DNA of 43,739 bases from assembly GCA_033557835.1 (NCBI GenBank), contig JAWQRO010000302.1:1-43739 (forward strand), read 5' to 3'. Below the pieces are notes generated by a model. That model ran no database searches. It was not told the DNA's origin and saw only the letters and a list, made by a program, of their open reading frames with translations. Numbering within the stretch: the first letter of the stretch is position 1; the number at the start of each line of letters is the position of its first letter. Positions 9,914-21,082 of the stretch are shown here, piece by piece. Source of the stretch: Helochares maculicollis. Lineage: Eukaryota; Arthropoda; Insecta; Coleoptera; Hydrophilidae. A program made the position numbers and the translations under genes.

Positions 9914-12900
9914 GAGATACAGATTACCTACATGCATATTACACAGACAGCGCAAAGGCGATATCGCGTTCTGCGACATCCGAAATCACATTTCAAAACA
10001 ATCGCGTATACAGATATCAATTTATATAGAAATGGGGGAAGGAAAAACGTTGGCCTTGTGGGCGTAATAAATGTTGTCCATTTGTAGTGGCGAGAATTTG
10101 AGAGGAAATATGTAAATACTTGGGCTAGGCTGTTAGTCGGCTAGAGAATCCAAGAGCAGCAACTGATGGACATCTTGTCCGTGGAATAAATTGGATATCT
10201 CGGTTCTTCCTTTTGTATTCCTCCTTCGTTGCGTTTCCTTTCATTTTCCCTTAGACAGACTGCTGAAACCGTGGAAATCCAATCGGCGAAACTAGAGCCG
10301 ATATAAAATGTAACGCACTGAACACCTTAATAACGAAATTTAGAAAAACTCCTTCTAAATATCGCCGCGCAGGAAATTTGTATAAGAATTATCACCTGCC
10401 TCATTGTGTTGGACTGTTCCAAAGCACAATACGCATAGAAAACGGAACACCTGCCAGACCTGGGTATCTTCTTCTAACATCTCTGCTTAAATTTACCCGT
10501 GGTTCATTCCTTTCATACAAGGCTTTGATGGCACGGCACGTGCCCATAATAATCCAAATGAAGATTAATGGTCGAGGGAGGGTGCTGCCTTCATCTTGTC
10601 CGCCTTTTTTTATTTGTTTTAAATCAACCTTCTTATTGTCTTCGTATCGGAACCGAAGTCGATTGGAATCGCTTCCTCCTTTTCCACCTTTCTACCTGTG
10701 GAACATTGGTAATATAAGTGTGGTCTGAACCTCGGTTTGTTATGTAGTAATATAGTGTAGTATGTTAATGGAATTGATGATGATGTTATTTATGATACAG
10801 AAGGATTACGTATCCATTTCTGACTTTAATCATATGTTATTAAGATAAATTAATCACAGTTTCTGTGGTGCACACTCCCTTCGATCGCATTTGCATTCGC
10901 ACATTCGTATTCCTATCCACTCGCTCCTTCTCACTTATGCCATATTTATTTAACCACATTCATGTATAGGTATCGCTATCCATCTAAATGTTAGATGTCT
11001 AGGTATAAATGTTGTCGGTTAATTACTAGGTATAGGATATCGGATATGAATTTTCATGTATGTAAATATTGAATAGACTGCTGCGTCTGAGACTTTTGCC
11101 TCGAAGACGCAGTTGACAAGAGAACGATGTTTCCTTAATTTCGCATTCATACGCGGACGGTTGCTAAAATGTTTGCGCATTCCTTGTAAGGGAAACATAA
11201 TTTGTACCTATCTTTATTGCAACGGCGAGAAGTATAACAGATTTTGTTTTTCGTAGAACCTTGTCAATATTAATGGAGTTTTGGTCTATTTATTAGAAAC
11301 TGGCCGCCATAAATCTTTTATAAGCTAAATTTTACGACCATTATTTAGTAAATAGAACAGAGTGGCTGAAAGGTTATTAAATATTATATATGTACATAAC
11401 CTACCCACCCACCTAGTCTTGGCTATAAATTCATCGTTCGCCAAAATCGATAAATTCTTGCCTTTATTCACGTGCTTAGCGAGCCAACTACCAACATTGC
11501 CCCTCAAATATCTACTGCCAATGCTACCTAGATGTATCATGTGCATAAAGGGAATCAATGATTGCAAATGTAACTCAGTAGAGGAAATTTGCAAGAAGAG
11601 AGATGAGTCTAAAGCGGAAGATCCTTTCTTTTCGTTGTATAATTAATAACAGCCTGACAGATTGTAACAATTAGGAAGGAACTTTGCAGGTTTACTGCAT
11701 AACCAAAAGTGAAAGAGCAAAGTGTACTTCGCTCAAGTAATAAATCTCTTTGCTTACTCTACGCCATGGCTCGACATTGCGCTCTGTCTGCCTCAAGGAG
11801 ACGGCGTAGTGCCGCGCCGTGATAGAATGTGAAAGTGCACTCTTCTCAGCTTCTACTATAACTCAATAATCGCAACGGCTAACACACAACTCGAAGAAAG
11901 CACTGGATTATTAAATTTTATGAAATACACCGACGGGACTTCACTTCCTTCATCCATACCGTTAGCACCCATCGCCTTCACCGCATCTTCTCCCCCACGG
12001 CGCGGCGCGACACCACACCGGAAAATCAAGTTGGCCCCGGAAAAGTTTCGCCAGAGCAAGAGAATAAAAGGAAATAACCGAAACGATTTCTATTGAGCTT
12101 TAACGAAAAGACTTTTATCTGATGAAACTCGATGCTACTTGTCAATGTTTCTTTTGCTTTGTTTTACAAGTCTTACTTCTCTCGTGATCGGTGAAATAGC
12201 CGAGTAAGTAGTCGATGTCCGTCGGATTGTCGAATCTCTTCCACTCAAAACGCAATCGCTTCCCCAGCAAACAACTAAAACATCCAAACATTCATCGCGT
12301 CCTTTACTTCAGGAAAGTTGTTTCGTTTTATGCAAGAATTTGAAATATCAGTCTGGTGTTGAGGCGACTCCAACAGTTCGTGCGGTTAGGTTTTCATAAT
12401 GAATTCTTCGGTTTTACTAGTTACGTAAGAGGTCAAAGAAAACAACACACAACACTGCTTAACATATTGTTTGTGTTCTTTAATAGGGTGTGTTAAATAA
12501 AAGATGAAGGCGAGACTTGCCCGTCTCTCTCTTCCTCACATCGGATCTTAATCTGCTCGGTATCGCAACGTGGCATGTGTACGTAGACGTACAAATATAA
12601 TAGAAAGATATGACCTAATTATAGATGCAAATCGTGATCATCAATTATACGGACCATTAACCATTAGGTACTTGTTGCCTTGCCGTTTAGTCATTCGTAG
12701 GCTTTCAGAGTCGAGCCTGGCTTTACGAGGAAGATTTCCGTCAAATTGTCCGTGGAAAATTAATAGGCCGAGTATGATTCAGGATGTGGAAGTTTTTCGA
12801 AGGAATTTTTCAGTGGGAAGGACTTTGTATCGCGAGCCATTTTCTCCTATTGATCAAAGAGCACAGTTTAGTTTTAAACGGCCGAGATTTAGAGAATGCA

Positions 12901-13472
12901 GGTTTCATATAGTCCTGGTTTCATCTTGCGAAAAGGATTCGACCAACCGGTGGTTGGATGTCATGAACCGGCTCTGAAAAATTAGGGTCGGTCTAATTTT
13001 TTCCCGCACAATTGCCAATTTACATCTCGTTCCAAGGGTTGTCGTTTTATCGGTCGGTTTGCGCCAACATTCATTCTTCCTAATCGTTCTTAACCATAAA
13101 GATATATTGCTGCATCGCACGGCACCCAACACCGACGCGACGATCGATCCGAAATCGGTCTGCCCTGCTTGTTTCACTCTTCCCGCTCGCCCCTAAGTCT
13201 AATGTATTTATTGAAAATCGGATAGCCCTTGGGGATAAGTTACATAAGGATAAGGTTTGTTGTGTTACACAACAGAAACGATACAATAATAATTGAAGTC
13301 GAATCCAACAATCATATTTAAATGAGGGATCGAAGGATTACAGTACCTTTACCTACGGCTCTTCGCTTATACGTAAAAAAATATTCTACTCTCAACTCAA
13401 ACAATTGAACTATTGATGAACAAATGGATAGTGCCTGTATCTAGTGAGGGAATCGTCCAAGTGTACATGGTT
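9914..13472. other. Mostly unique sequence, no supported gene
   Basis: Contains several short open frames (10378-10728, 11362-11646, 12570-12977 on +) with no motif and, for the last, only a GTG start. CpG-richer spots lie at 11760-11830 and 11935-12060 (ccccacggcgcggcgcgaca). A hairpin with 8-bp arms is at 11081-11112 and a 6-bp inverted pair (ccaacc/ggttgg) at 12943-12957. No transposable element recognised. Confidence 0.4.
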
Positions 13473-13605
13473 ATGTAATTGGTTCGTGATAATTAGTTTT
13501 AACAAATGTATAACACTTTAATTTGTTGATTTAAACAATACAATAAATTCTAATATGATAATATAATATCTCTCTGGACTAGCTTCCCAATACAAATATT
13601 TAACT
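13473..13605 (-). repeat. 3' LTR of the gypsy element
   Basis: About 133 bp. Matches the 5' LTR at both ends: atgta..ttcgt.ataattagttt at the low end, ttaatttgttgattta in the middle, and cccaatacaaatatttaact at the high end. It lacks about 45 bp of the middle of the 5' LTR. Confidence 0.88.
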
Positions 13606-13616
13606 CCTTCGCTCTT
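13606..13616 (-). other. Polypurine tract of the gypsy element
   Basis: On the minus strand AAGAGCGAAGG lies directly before the AGTTAAATATT start of the 3' LTR, the position expected for the plus-strand primer of reverse transcription. Confidence 0.75.
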
Positions 13617-14025
13617 GGTGCAGTGTAGTGAAACGGAACTTAATCTCTAACAAAAACTAAAAGAATTCTTTACAAAATTCCCATATCTTAACTGAGTTAA
13701 ATACTAAAATTAAGAGTAATTAATTTCTGATACCAGTTATTTCATAATCACTTTCGAGTTCCTGGATCCTCTTGGAAATTTTTGGGTATTTGGACCTTAT
13801 CCAAGCGAACTCTTCCTAATCGGTAAATACACTTTTCATGGGTATATCAATAGCAGTTATTTGTTGAGGTGGTAGGTATCTATTTGTTATTTTGCTTCTT
13901 GCAAGTTTTTCTACAAAAAACATTGTCCTGTAAATAACTCTTGGTTTTCTAGATTTTCGTTTCTATTTCCCATTATTTCTTCTTTGTTTTTTGTAGTTTA
14001 TTGTTTATTGCTTAGTATAGTTTCT

Positions 14026-15645
14026 AACTAACCCTCTAATTCATACAAGACTAATCAATCAAGACAACAAGAGTATCTTAGACGCAAAAGAACTGCAAGA
14101 CGTTTGGTCAAACTATATTTCTGAATTTTTCGGCGACAAAGACCCCCCTCTTTATAACCAACAACAAACAAATTGTACCAAGTATAAACAGTAAAGCGGC
14201 TGGGCCTGGCAACATTATCCCAGAATTACTGAAACTTAAAGACGAAAAAAACCTAAAAATCCTGAGAAAACTTTTCAACACCATAAATAACAGCGGGTAT
14301 ATACCTCTAGATTGCCTAAATCTACATTTATTCCATTCCCCCAAAAACCGAGGGCAAACCGCTGCGACTAGTTCCGACTAATTAGTCTAATGAGCCAGGT
14401 GCTGAAGTTATTTCTGAAGATAAACCAAAATCGTATACGCAAAAAATGCGGTCTGGATCTGAGCAAACTGCATATCGGGTTTCGAGAGGCCTTGGGAACT
14501 AGAGAGGCGTTGTTTGCACTGTCGGTACTACTACAGAAGTGCCGAGATCAAAGGAAGGAAGTGTATCTGTGTTTCATTGACTACACCAAGGCATTTGACT
14601 GAGCCTAACGCAATAGGCTGCTAAATATCCTAGAAAGAAAGGGATTAGACTCCCAAGATCTAAAAATCATCCAGTGCCTCTATGAACACCAGATAGCGAT
14701 GGTGAGACTTGAGGGCTCCCAAACGGAAGCAGTGCCTATTAAACGTGGAGTCAGACAAGCCCGATGCTCTTCAATGTTTATTCGGAAGTAGTATTCAAAA
14801 ATGCACGGGAAGGTGCAAAGGATGGAATGAAAGTGAATGGAACACTGCTGAACAACTTAAAATATACCGACGACACAGTTGTGATGGCAGACAGTGCTGA
14901 GGGATTGCAAAGGCTGCTCAACAGAATATCAGCAGAGGTAGACCAAATGGGACTTAAAATCAACACCTTAAAGACAAAGATCCTGGTGGTAAACCGCAAC
15001 CCAGGCCAACATACAAACATATATGTAAATGGAACTCCGATAACAAAGGTCACAAAGCTCAAATAACTGGGCAGCTGGATTGGGGAAAATCTGGATCCCG
15101 ATTTGGAAATCAGAACTCGTATTGAAATGACCAGGGCGAGCTTCTTGAAAATGCGTAACCTGCTGAGCGACAGATCACTAGGTACCCAAATAAGATTTAA
15201 CTTTGTCAAGTGTTACATATATTCCATACTGTTGTAGGGGGTTGAAGCGTGGACGCTAAAAGTCAGTAGCTTGAATAGACTTGAGGCATTTGAAATGTGG
15301 ATTTTTCGGCGAATGTTAAAAATATCGTGGACTTCCCACACCAGCAACGTGGAGGTTTTACACCTAATAGACAAAGAACGTGAACTCATCAAAATAATAA
15401 AAAGGCGAAAAACCGCATATCTCGGCCACGTAATGAGACACGAAAAATATGAATTTCTGCAACTTGTGATGGAAGTCAAAATTTAAGGTAGGCGGAGACC
15501 AGGCGCAGACAGTGCTTCTGGCTTAAAAACATGCGGGACTGGACGGGCCTGAGTTCGAGGGTTACATTGAGAAGATCTCAAGATAGAGAAGGATTACCCA
15601 GGATATTTGCCGATCTTCGATAGGAGAGGGCAGCGAAAGAAGATG
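14026..15645 (+). mobile_element. RTE-like non-LTR retrotransposon, 5' truncated, inserted in the gypsy element
   Basis: The element enters the coding region just upstream of the reverse-transcriptase domain and runs to the 3' end, which finishes agaagatg. It is flanked by a 9-bp direct repeat atagtttct (14017-14025 and 15646-15654), taken as the target-site duplication. 5' truncation and a short 3' repeat-like end are typical of target-primed reverse transcription. The RTE label rests on remembered motifs; some annotations call relatives Jockey-like. Confidence 0.87.
14026..15645 (+). pseudogene. LINE reverse transcriptase pseudogene
   Basis: Readable in order, with frame changes: a piece resembling the sequence just before the RT domain (ISEFFGDKDPPL, about 14110); AAGPGNIIPELLKL (about 14190-14240); RT core with RKKCGLDL..GFREALGTREAL and CFIDYTKAFD (14390-14602), where FIDYTKAFD holds the first catalytic Asp; then MLFNVYSE (14764) and the active-site box YTDD (14863-14874; YADD is usual); the thumb region up to about 15240; LEAFEMWIFRRMLKISW and KRRKTAYLGHVMRHEKY (15271-15486), typical of the C-terminal part of these insect LINE proteins; and after a frameshift near 15500 a basic tail (WLKNMRDW). 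In-frame stops at 14600, 15064, 15236 and 15484. The endonuclease domain is absent. Confidence 0.82.
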
Positions 15646-15704
15646 ATAGTTTCTTGAATATTTGCTTCTGTTTTTCTACGTAATTGTTGGAAATTGTTCC
15701 ATAT

Positions 15705-16447
15705 TTATGTCAAATAAATTGCAATTTTTTGTCCATATATCACCTCCATGGGTATAAACTTGATTGAAGAATGTATGCTATGGTTGTGTGCTAATATTTC
15801 CTTATTTTCTGCTTGGTTATTGAATTGACGGAAATGTTTCAAAAGAGTTAAATGCAGTCTCTCTGTTAGTCCGTTTGATCTTGGATGGTGAGGTGTTATA
15901 AAAAGGATGTCCATTTTATGTACCTTCAACAAATTGTTTATCAGGCTATTTTTAAACTCTGTGCCACTATCCGATATTATAATCTTTGGTGTACGATGAT
16001 GTGCGAAGAAGAAAATCGGTTTATCCTGTATTATTTCCTTTGGTTCGTTGAACGCCAGTTTATAAGCTTGAGCGTCTTTCGAAGAGCTATCTATAGTTGC
16101 TAAGAATTTTTCCTTTTCGATTTGGAATGTATCCTTAATAAGTATTTTCAAAAGTTCGTTTGCAGGTGGTGTGACGTTCATTTTAATTTTAACTGAATGT
16201 CGCTCGTATTTTGATTTATGACATACTTTACAGTTGTCGATAAATATCTGGATTGATGAATTTAGATATGGCCTATAGTACTTTTCTTTACTCTCTCGTC
16301 AGTTTCTTCTATTCCTCGGTGGCTTATTTTTCCATGACGATAATTATCCACAATTTCCAGTTTTTCATTACCGTCTTCCACATCAAATAATATTTTTGTA
16401 TTTTTCTTAAAATTGTATGAGGAGAATCTGAGGTTTTTTCTGGCCAC
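15705..16447 (-). pseudogene. Gypsy integrase pseudogene
   Basis: Minus strand. At 16262-16447 lies the zinc-binding N-terminal part (NYRHGKISHRGIEETDERVK), with the two His of the HHCC motif; the Cys pair falls in another frame around 16200-16230. At 15705-16181 is the catalytic core: first Asp in FLATIDSSSKDAQAY, second in IISDSGTEFKNS, Glu in HHPRSNGLTERLH, so the DD..E triad is intact in a 158-residue frame. The C-terminal part is cut by the LINE insertion and resumes below 14017 in the same frame (GNRNENLENQELFTG). Confidence 0.85.
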
Positions 16448-16520
16448 TTCGTAAAATTACGCATATAGATCTTCGTTTTCGAAATAGATATGGTAGGGTA
16501 CCCTTGGTGCGATATATTCT

Positions 16521-16724
16521 CTAAATAATTGATAAATTTTTTTCGAAATTCTGTCTAGGGAGCTGCACATAAAATTGTTGTTTTCTATCAAATATCTGTT
16601 CTAGTCTGGGTTTCGCTGGACTATGTAGAACCCTTTTTATAACAATTTGGTTCTGTCCATAATTTATAAGAGCTTCTATTATTGGTACCACTACGATTGG
16701 GTGTTCTGCCAAATTGGAGCGCAC
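16521..16724 (-). pseudogene. Gypsy pre-integrase linker remnant
   Basis: A 67-residue minus-strand frame (EALINYGQNQIVIKR) resembles the linker between RNase H and the integrase zinc finger in gypsy elements and leads, with stops, into the integrase. Upstream (16740-16920) lies acidic/Lys-rich sequence that I cannot place. The polymerase that should precede it is missing. Confidence 0.55.
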
Positions 16725-17159
16725 TCTGTAATCATCTAGTAGATTTCATAAGGGTCAAATTTGCAATCCCTGATATCTCATCAAAGTCTCCGCTTGTTTC
16801 AGGTTTGGATTCATTCTTTTGTTTGAAATAATCTTCTATAAATTCCTGTAGTACTTCGTTTATCTTTTCTACTATTTTTTCGCTTTCGTCTCATTTGCAT
16901 TTATCTGTATTTGAGACGGTGTGTCTGAATTAGTGTTTGTTTTTGATAGTTATTCAACTACTTGGGTTTTTAGTTCAATTTACATTTCCAGTGTTTTTAA
17001 GACGTTTTTACCAATTTGTATTTGTACTTGTAACGTTTTCGAATTGTCAAATGCAACTCAAAGTTTTCATTAAAAACATCTTTTTATGTGGTTTGCAAAA
17101 TATTTTCTAAAGGTCTATCTTCGCACTCTTCTCTTGTTGAGTGGTTGCATAAGTTTTCA

Positions 17160-17330
17160 GGGCTACAGTCGGGTTTAAGGATGACTTTGTTGAACCGCTA
17201 TCGATTAAAAGTTTGCTGTTGTGTTCTGGTAACGCTATGTATGGTAGCTTGTTTATATCACCAGAACTATTGTAAGATATTATCGTGTGGGCATGAGAAA
17301 CTCGTACCTAAAAAATTTTCTGGTTGATTT
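17160..17330 (-). pseudogene. Gypsy aspartic protease fragment
   Basis: Minus strand reads LPEHNSKLLIDSGSTKSSLN. The DSGST box (17188-17202) after a hydrophobic LLI is the retropepsin active site (usual form D-S/T-G-S/A). The frame is only partly open and no complete flap or C-terminal motif is visible. Its place between gag and pol agrees with gypsy order. Confidence 0.7.
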
Positions 17331-17373
17331 GTATAGGTTTCAATGTTAGAAAGTTCTTTTTGCTCCCTGTTAG

Positions 17374-18337
17374 TTAGTGTTGACATCGGTGTAATCTTAC
17401 AACTTGTAATCTTAGAAAACTAATCCTGGTGGAAATCGACAGAGGTATTGGTCGATAATCTTGCGTTTGGAGTCTGCTATTATTGGAATTATAAAATATT
17501 ATTGGTGTTCCAAAATTATTAAAACTATTTGGATTGGGTTGGTACCAGTTTCGAGAATTAATTTGGTTGAATGTTATAGTTTCTGTAATGAGGTCTCTGC
17601 TTAAAATTGTTGTAATTGTTAAATTTTCTGTCATCGGCTTATATTGTCTGGGAAATTCCATGCGTTTTCATTTCTGGTAGGTAACTGTTGGCATTTTGAT
17701 ATAATTTCTTCGTTTTTTATTAATCGTTTAACTTCATTTAAATTTGTTGGTTTCATGCATCGACTTGTCATTCCCAGGGGCTCCCTGAGCCCTACCCGAA
17801 CCGTTCTTTGTGCTACTTGATTAGTCATTTTTGTTTGTTTAATGTTGGTATCAGTTTCGCGTAGCTCGATATAGCTATACAACAAATTCAATAGTTGTAG
17901 CGAAAAATTCGCTAAGTTTTTCGTTATAATTTTGTTTTGCAAGGATCAAGACTCTGTTTAAACAAGCATCGTCTCTCTCTCGGCGAAGTTTCTAATAGTG
18001 CATCTTTAACTTCACTCCAAGTTGTCGAGTTTTGGACATTTACAACAACCCTTGCTTTCCCAATTATCTTTTTCAAAATGGAAATAAAAATGTATATATT
18101 TTGGAAGTCGCTAAATGTGCTCAAGAAACATTCACTAGTTTTCAGGAAACGTGGTAATTCGTTCGGATTTCCATCGAAATTGCCGATGCAGTTGAGATAT
18201 TCATTCTTAAAGTTTTCCGGACGCATCTTGTTAGAGATTGGCCTTCCGCTATCGTCGATATTAATTTCAATTTGTGCGAATAATTTATTTATTTCTTCCA
18301 GCTTGCTCTTTTCTTGAAACCTTGTATCTTGTCCCAT
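17374..18337 (-). pseudogene. Gypsy gag pseudogene
   Basis: Three overlapping minus-strand frames (18337-17924, 17942-17631, 17661-17374) form one broken polyprotein of about 320 codons. The first starts MGQDTRFQEKSK, shortly after the primer site, and has the capsid-like FDGNPNELPRFL and WSEVKDALLE segments. The second has VGLREPLGMTSRCMKPTNLNE, like the C-terminal capsid helix region of gypsy gags. The third is an Asn/Gln/Pro-rich tail without a CCHC zinc knuckle. Frameshifts occur near 17935 and 17645. Confidence 0.78.
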
Positions 18338-18399
18338 TTCCTTTCAAGGTAATTCGTTGAAACGAAATATTTCCTTTTATTGAAAAAAACCTCCAGAAA

Positions 18400-18417
18400 A
18401 TCCTGTCCGCAGCGCCA
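18400..18417 (-). other. tRNA-Ser-like primer-binding site
   Basis: Minus strand reads TGGCGCTGCGGACAGGAT a few bases inside the 5' LTR. TGGCGC followed by a CGG..AGGAT core resembles the complement of the 3' end of insect tRNA-Ser, the primer of 17.6/297-type gypsy elements. Several mismatches, so the tRNA assignment is probable only. Confidence 0.6.
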
Positions 18418-18420
18418 ATT

Positions 18421-18598
18421 ATGTAACTAGTTCGTAATAATTAGTTTTTTAAAAAATATATCTCTTTAATTTGTTGATTTATATAATACGAAAAATACTG
18501 GTATTTCCATCGAAGTCCCCGTTATTACCAAAAGACGTTCTTTATATAGGTTTTTGCGGAACACGCCCGAATTAGCTGCCCAATACAAATATTTAACT
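18421..18598 (-). repeat. 5' LTR of the gypsy element
   Basis: About 178 bp, bounded by the same terminal sequences as the 3' LTR (atgtaact..ttcg and cccaatacaaatatttaact). Carries an extra middle segment of about 45 bp. Divergence from the other LTR implies an old insertion. Confidence 0.88.
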
Positions 18599-21080
18599 AT
18601 ATTGTAAACACATACTTATAACTGCTAAAAACAAATATTGGAAATTATATTGAGGGTAAATTATATCATGTGTGAGTAAATCAATTCCTGCATAATTCGA
18701 TGTGGAGCATTAATTATAAAGCTCATTTGCCTAGTCCTTCGCTATTAATAATTAAGCCCTATGAAATGCCCGTGAAGCCTAGATTACATTCAGAATTAAC
18801 TGATGGACACTTGGAATGTCTTTATTTTTTTACATTTCGATAATATAGCAATGAATTCGTCATTTTTATATGTGGAGATAAGTTAGGAATTCAGTGTAAA
18901 ATTCAGACAGGTTCAATTTCTTCGCTTACTACGTATAATATGCTGTTTTTATTACGAATATGTATTTTAAGCTAAATTTTGTCAATTGGTCAATTTATCA
19001 TTTATCGATACAGCTGATTTTAACATAATAGAATAATCCTCAATATTTTTGTAGCAAGAGGAGTTAAACTAAACGCCAGTAAACGTAGCTTAATAATTCG
19101 GAATCGCTGAGAAAATTAATAAAAACATCCCATTCATTAGGGCTCCAAGCAAAATGTTCAATAACCATTACTCATCACGTAAAACGGAGCCCCATTCCAA
19201 TAAAAGCATTTTAAAAATATGTGTTAATCCTGTAATCGACATTTTCAAATACTTAGAATGAAAGAATAATAAAATCCTGCATTACTACACTTATTACTCA
19301 GGATATTCATTGTAAACTGTTGGATATCCTGTCGCAATTTCATATTCATCAAAAATTGTGAAATTCTGAGAATTCACGTTTTGAGTTTGTATGCCTCAAA
19401 TTCTATCGTTACGTTTCCCTCATGGATAGTATTTATACGATTACTGGCGTATCACAAAAGGTATTTAGCTTCTTTGTTATTTATATTAAAGCAAAAATAA
19501 TATCAGCTGCTATTTTAGTCATAAGCATGAATGAATAAAATAATTCATTACTGGTCTCAATCGCAAGTTTGCTGCGCATTGCTTTCGATTATCTTTACAA
19601 TGGGGCCCCTTTACTTTATGGAATTGACTTGGAACTCGTACACTCAGTTTTCAGTTGTATAATAATAAGTAACTAGACATTTTTGATATCGTCTAAATGT
19701 TTTTTGAGTTTTAAAGTTTCCACTTTTAATTCAATTTCTGCATAAACATAGAAAATTGTATTTATTTATTCATAAGCAAATCAAGCGTTACACAAAAAGT
19801 GTATTAGATGAGCCTGAGTTTCTTTCACAATTAGCTTGAGCGCTAACATTGTTTTTTTTTGCAAATGTAGTTGTCTTCTCCCCAACTTTATGTGCTAAAT
19901 GTGCTGGTTTATCAACCATAATATGCTTCAATTAGAAATTAATGTGTAAAAAAAGTTTGGTACAATCTAGTCATTAATTTTTGCATATTTATGGAACAGT
20001 GTCATTTCTTAATATCAGTAAAATTAGCCGCGATTTCATAATGTGCTAAATTAATTGCTAAAATGTGTGGCTCTGATGTGAATCTTGCAATCGAGACTAA
20101 TAAAGTGCTACACCCATATATTGCTATGTAGGCGATCCTTCTAGGGTATTTTAAACCCCCTCATATATTTTAAGATGTTTATCAGAAAGTATGAAATTTT
20201 GCGAAATGAAAGAATGAACAAATGAGATTTTTTCAGATTAATTCTGTTATAGGGCCATTATTTTGCCCCCAAGCATTATATTTACAACCTATCACGATAA
20301 TCATGAAACTTTTTAATGAAGATATTAAGTTTCTATACAATTTATATTGAATCAACAATATCAGCTGCTATTTTATCTAAGGCTTATATAGACTAGAATG
20401 AATGAAATAATCCAATATTGTTCGTAATCATATCGAAAGCGAAGATAACAACGTAGTGTCCTCAATCATTTTTAAATTGCAACCTCTTTTGCTTTATGGA
20501 ATTGGCATGCGATCCCGACATAGACTTTGTATTAATATAAAAAGAAAATTTTGTTCAGTGATGGTAGGCTCATGTGTTGAGTATTCACTTTGACATGAAC
20601 ATGTAGCTCCGAACGGTAACAAAATACGATATAGATATATTTAATTACCGTCAAAACGAAAAAAGACTCAATGTTAGTTTATAATATAAATATTAAAATA
20701 AAAGAAAATGTCGTGCTGACAAATCGCCTTATAAACATAAAAAATCATCACGCATTCCACCAAGGATGTTGATTTCACCAAGAGAACCGAATTGGTCATA
20801 TCAATCTCGATTAGTCTTCCCTAAGTTCAGGAACGCTTTGATACGATTTCATTTCGAACGAATCTGGATGAACAGTAATAGAAAGTGCTGAAGAAAGCCT
20901 CAGTATTTGATAAAGTTTGCTTGCTTCTACTTAGGTATAAATACATGAAGATAGTTAAAAAATAGTGGACAGTATTTTATGTTAGCTGTAAGAAACTACG
21001 TAATTAGAGAACAATAAACACTCACACTCACAAGCAAACAACTACAATTGGATTTTACTTCGTAAAAAGACCCAAATGAA
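18599..21080. repeat. AT-rich region with degenerate dispersed repeats, no gene
   Basis: Two parts resemble each other: 19498-19640 (aatatcagctgctatttta, then ctttatggaattgac) and 20357-20520 (the same motifs in the same order). A third stretch, 20180-20240 (aagtatgaaattttgcgaaa), matches 24530-24590. No protein-coding relic is recognised, so the family is unknown. Confidence 0.55.
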
Positions 21081-21082
21081 GA

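Larger units (their letters stand above)
13473..18598 (-). mobile_element. Ty3/gypsy LTR retrotransposon, decayed, with nested LINE
   Basis: Read on the minus strand: 5' LTR (18598-18421), primer-binding site (18417-18400), gag (18337-17374), protease (around 17200), integrase (about 16447-15705 and continuing past the nested LINE), polypurine tract (13616-13606) and 3' LTR (13605-13473). The LTRs begin AGTTA, as in many gypsy-group elements. Reverse transcriptase and RNase H motifs are not found: only about 430 bp separates the protease from recognisable pre-integrase sequence. No clean target-site duplication (flanks ggtt and atat). No env-like frame seen. Multiple stops make it inactive. 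Confidence 0.88.

Noticed and set aside
10378..10728. 116-codon plus-strand frame
   Set aside because: Opens with TTG or similar rather than a supported ATG, has no domain and no codon bias that I can see.
12570..12977. 135-codon plus-strand frame
   Set aside because: Starts with GTG and has no upstream ATG in frame. It has no recognisable domain, and no clear acceptor/donor pair was found.
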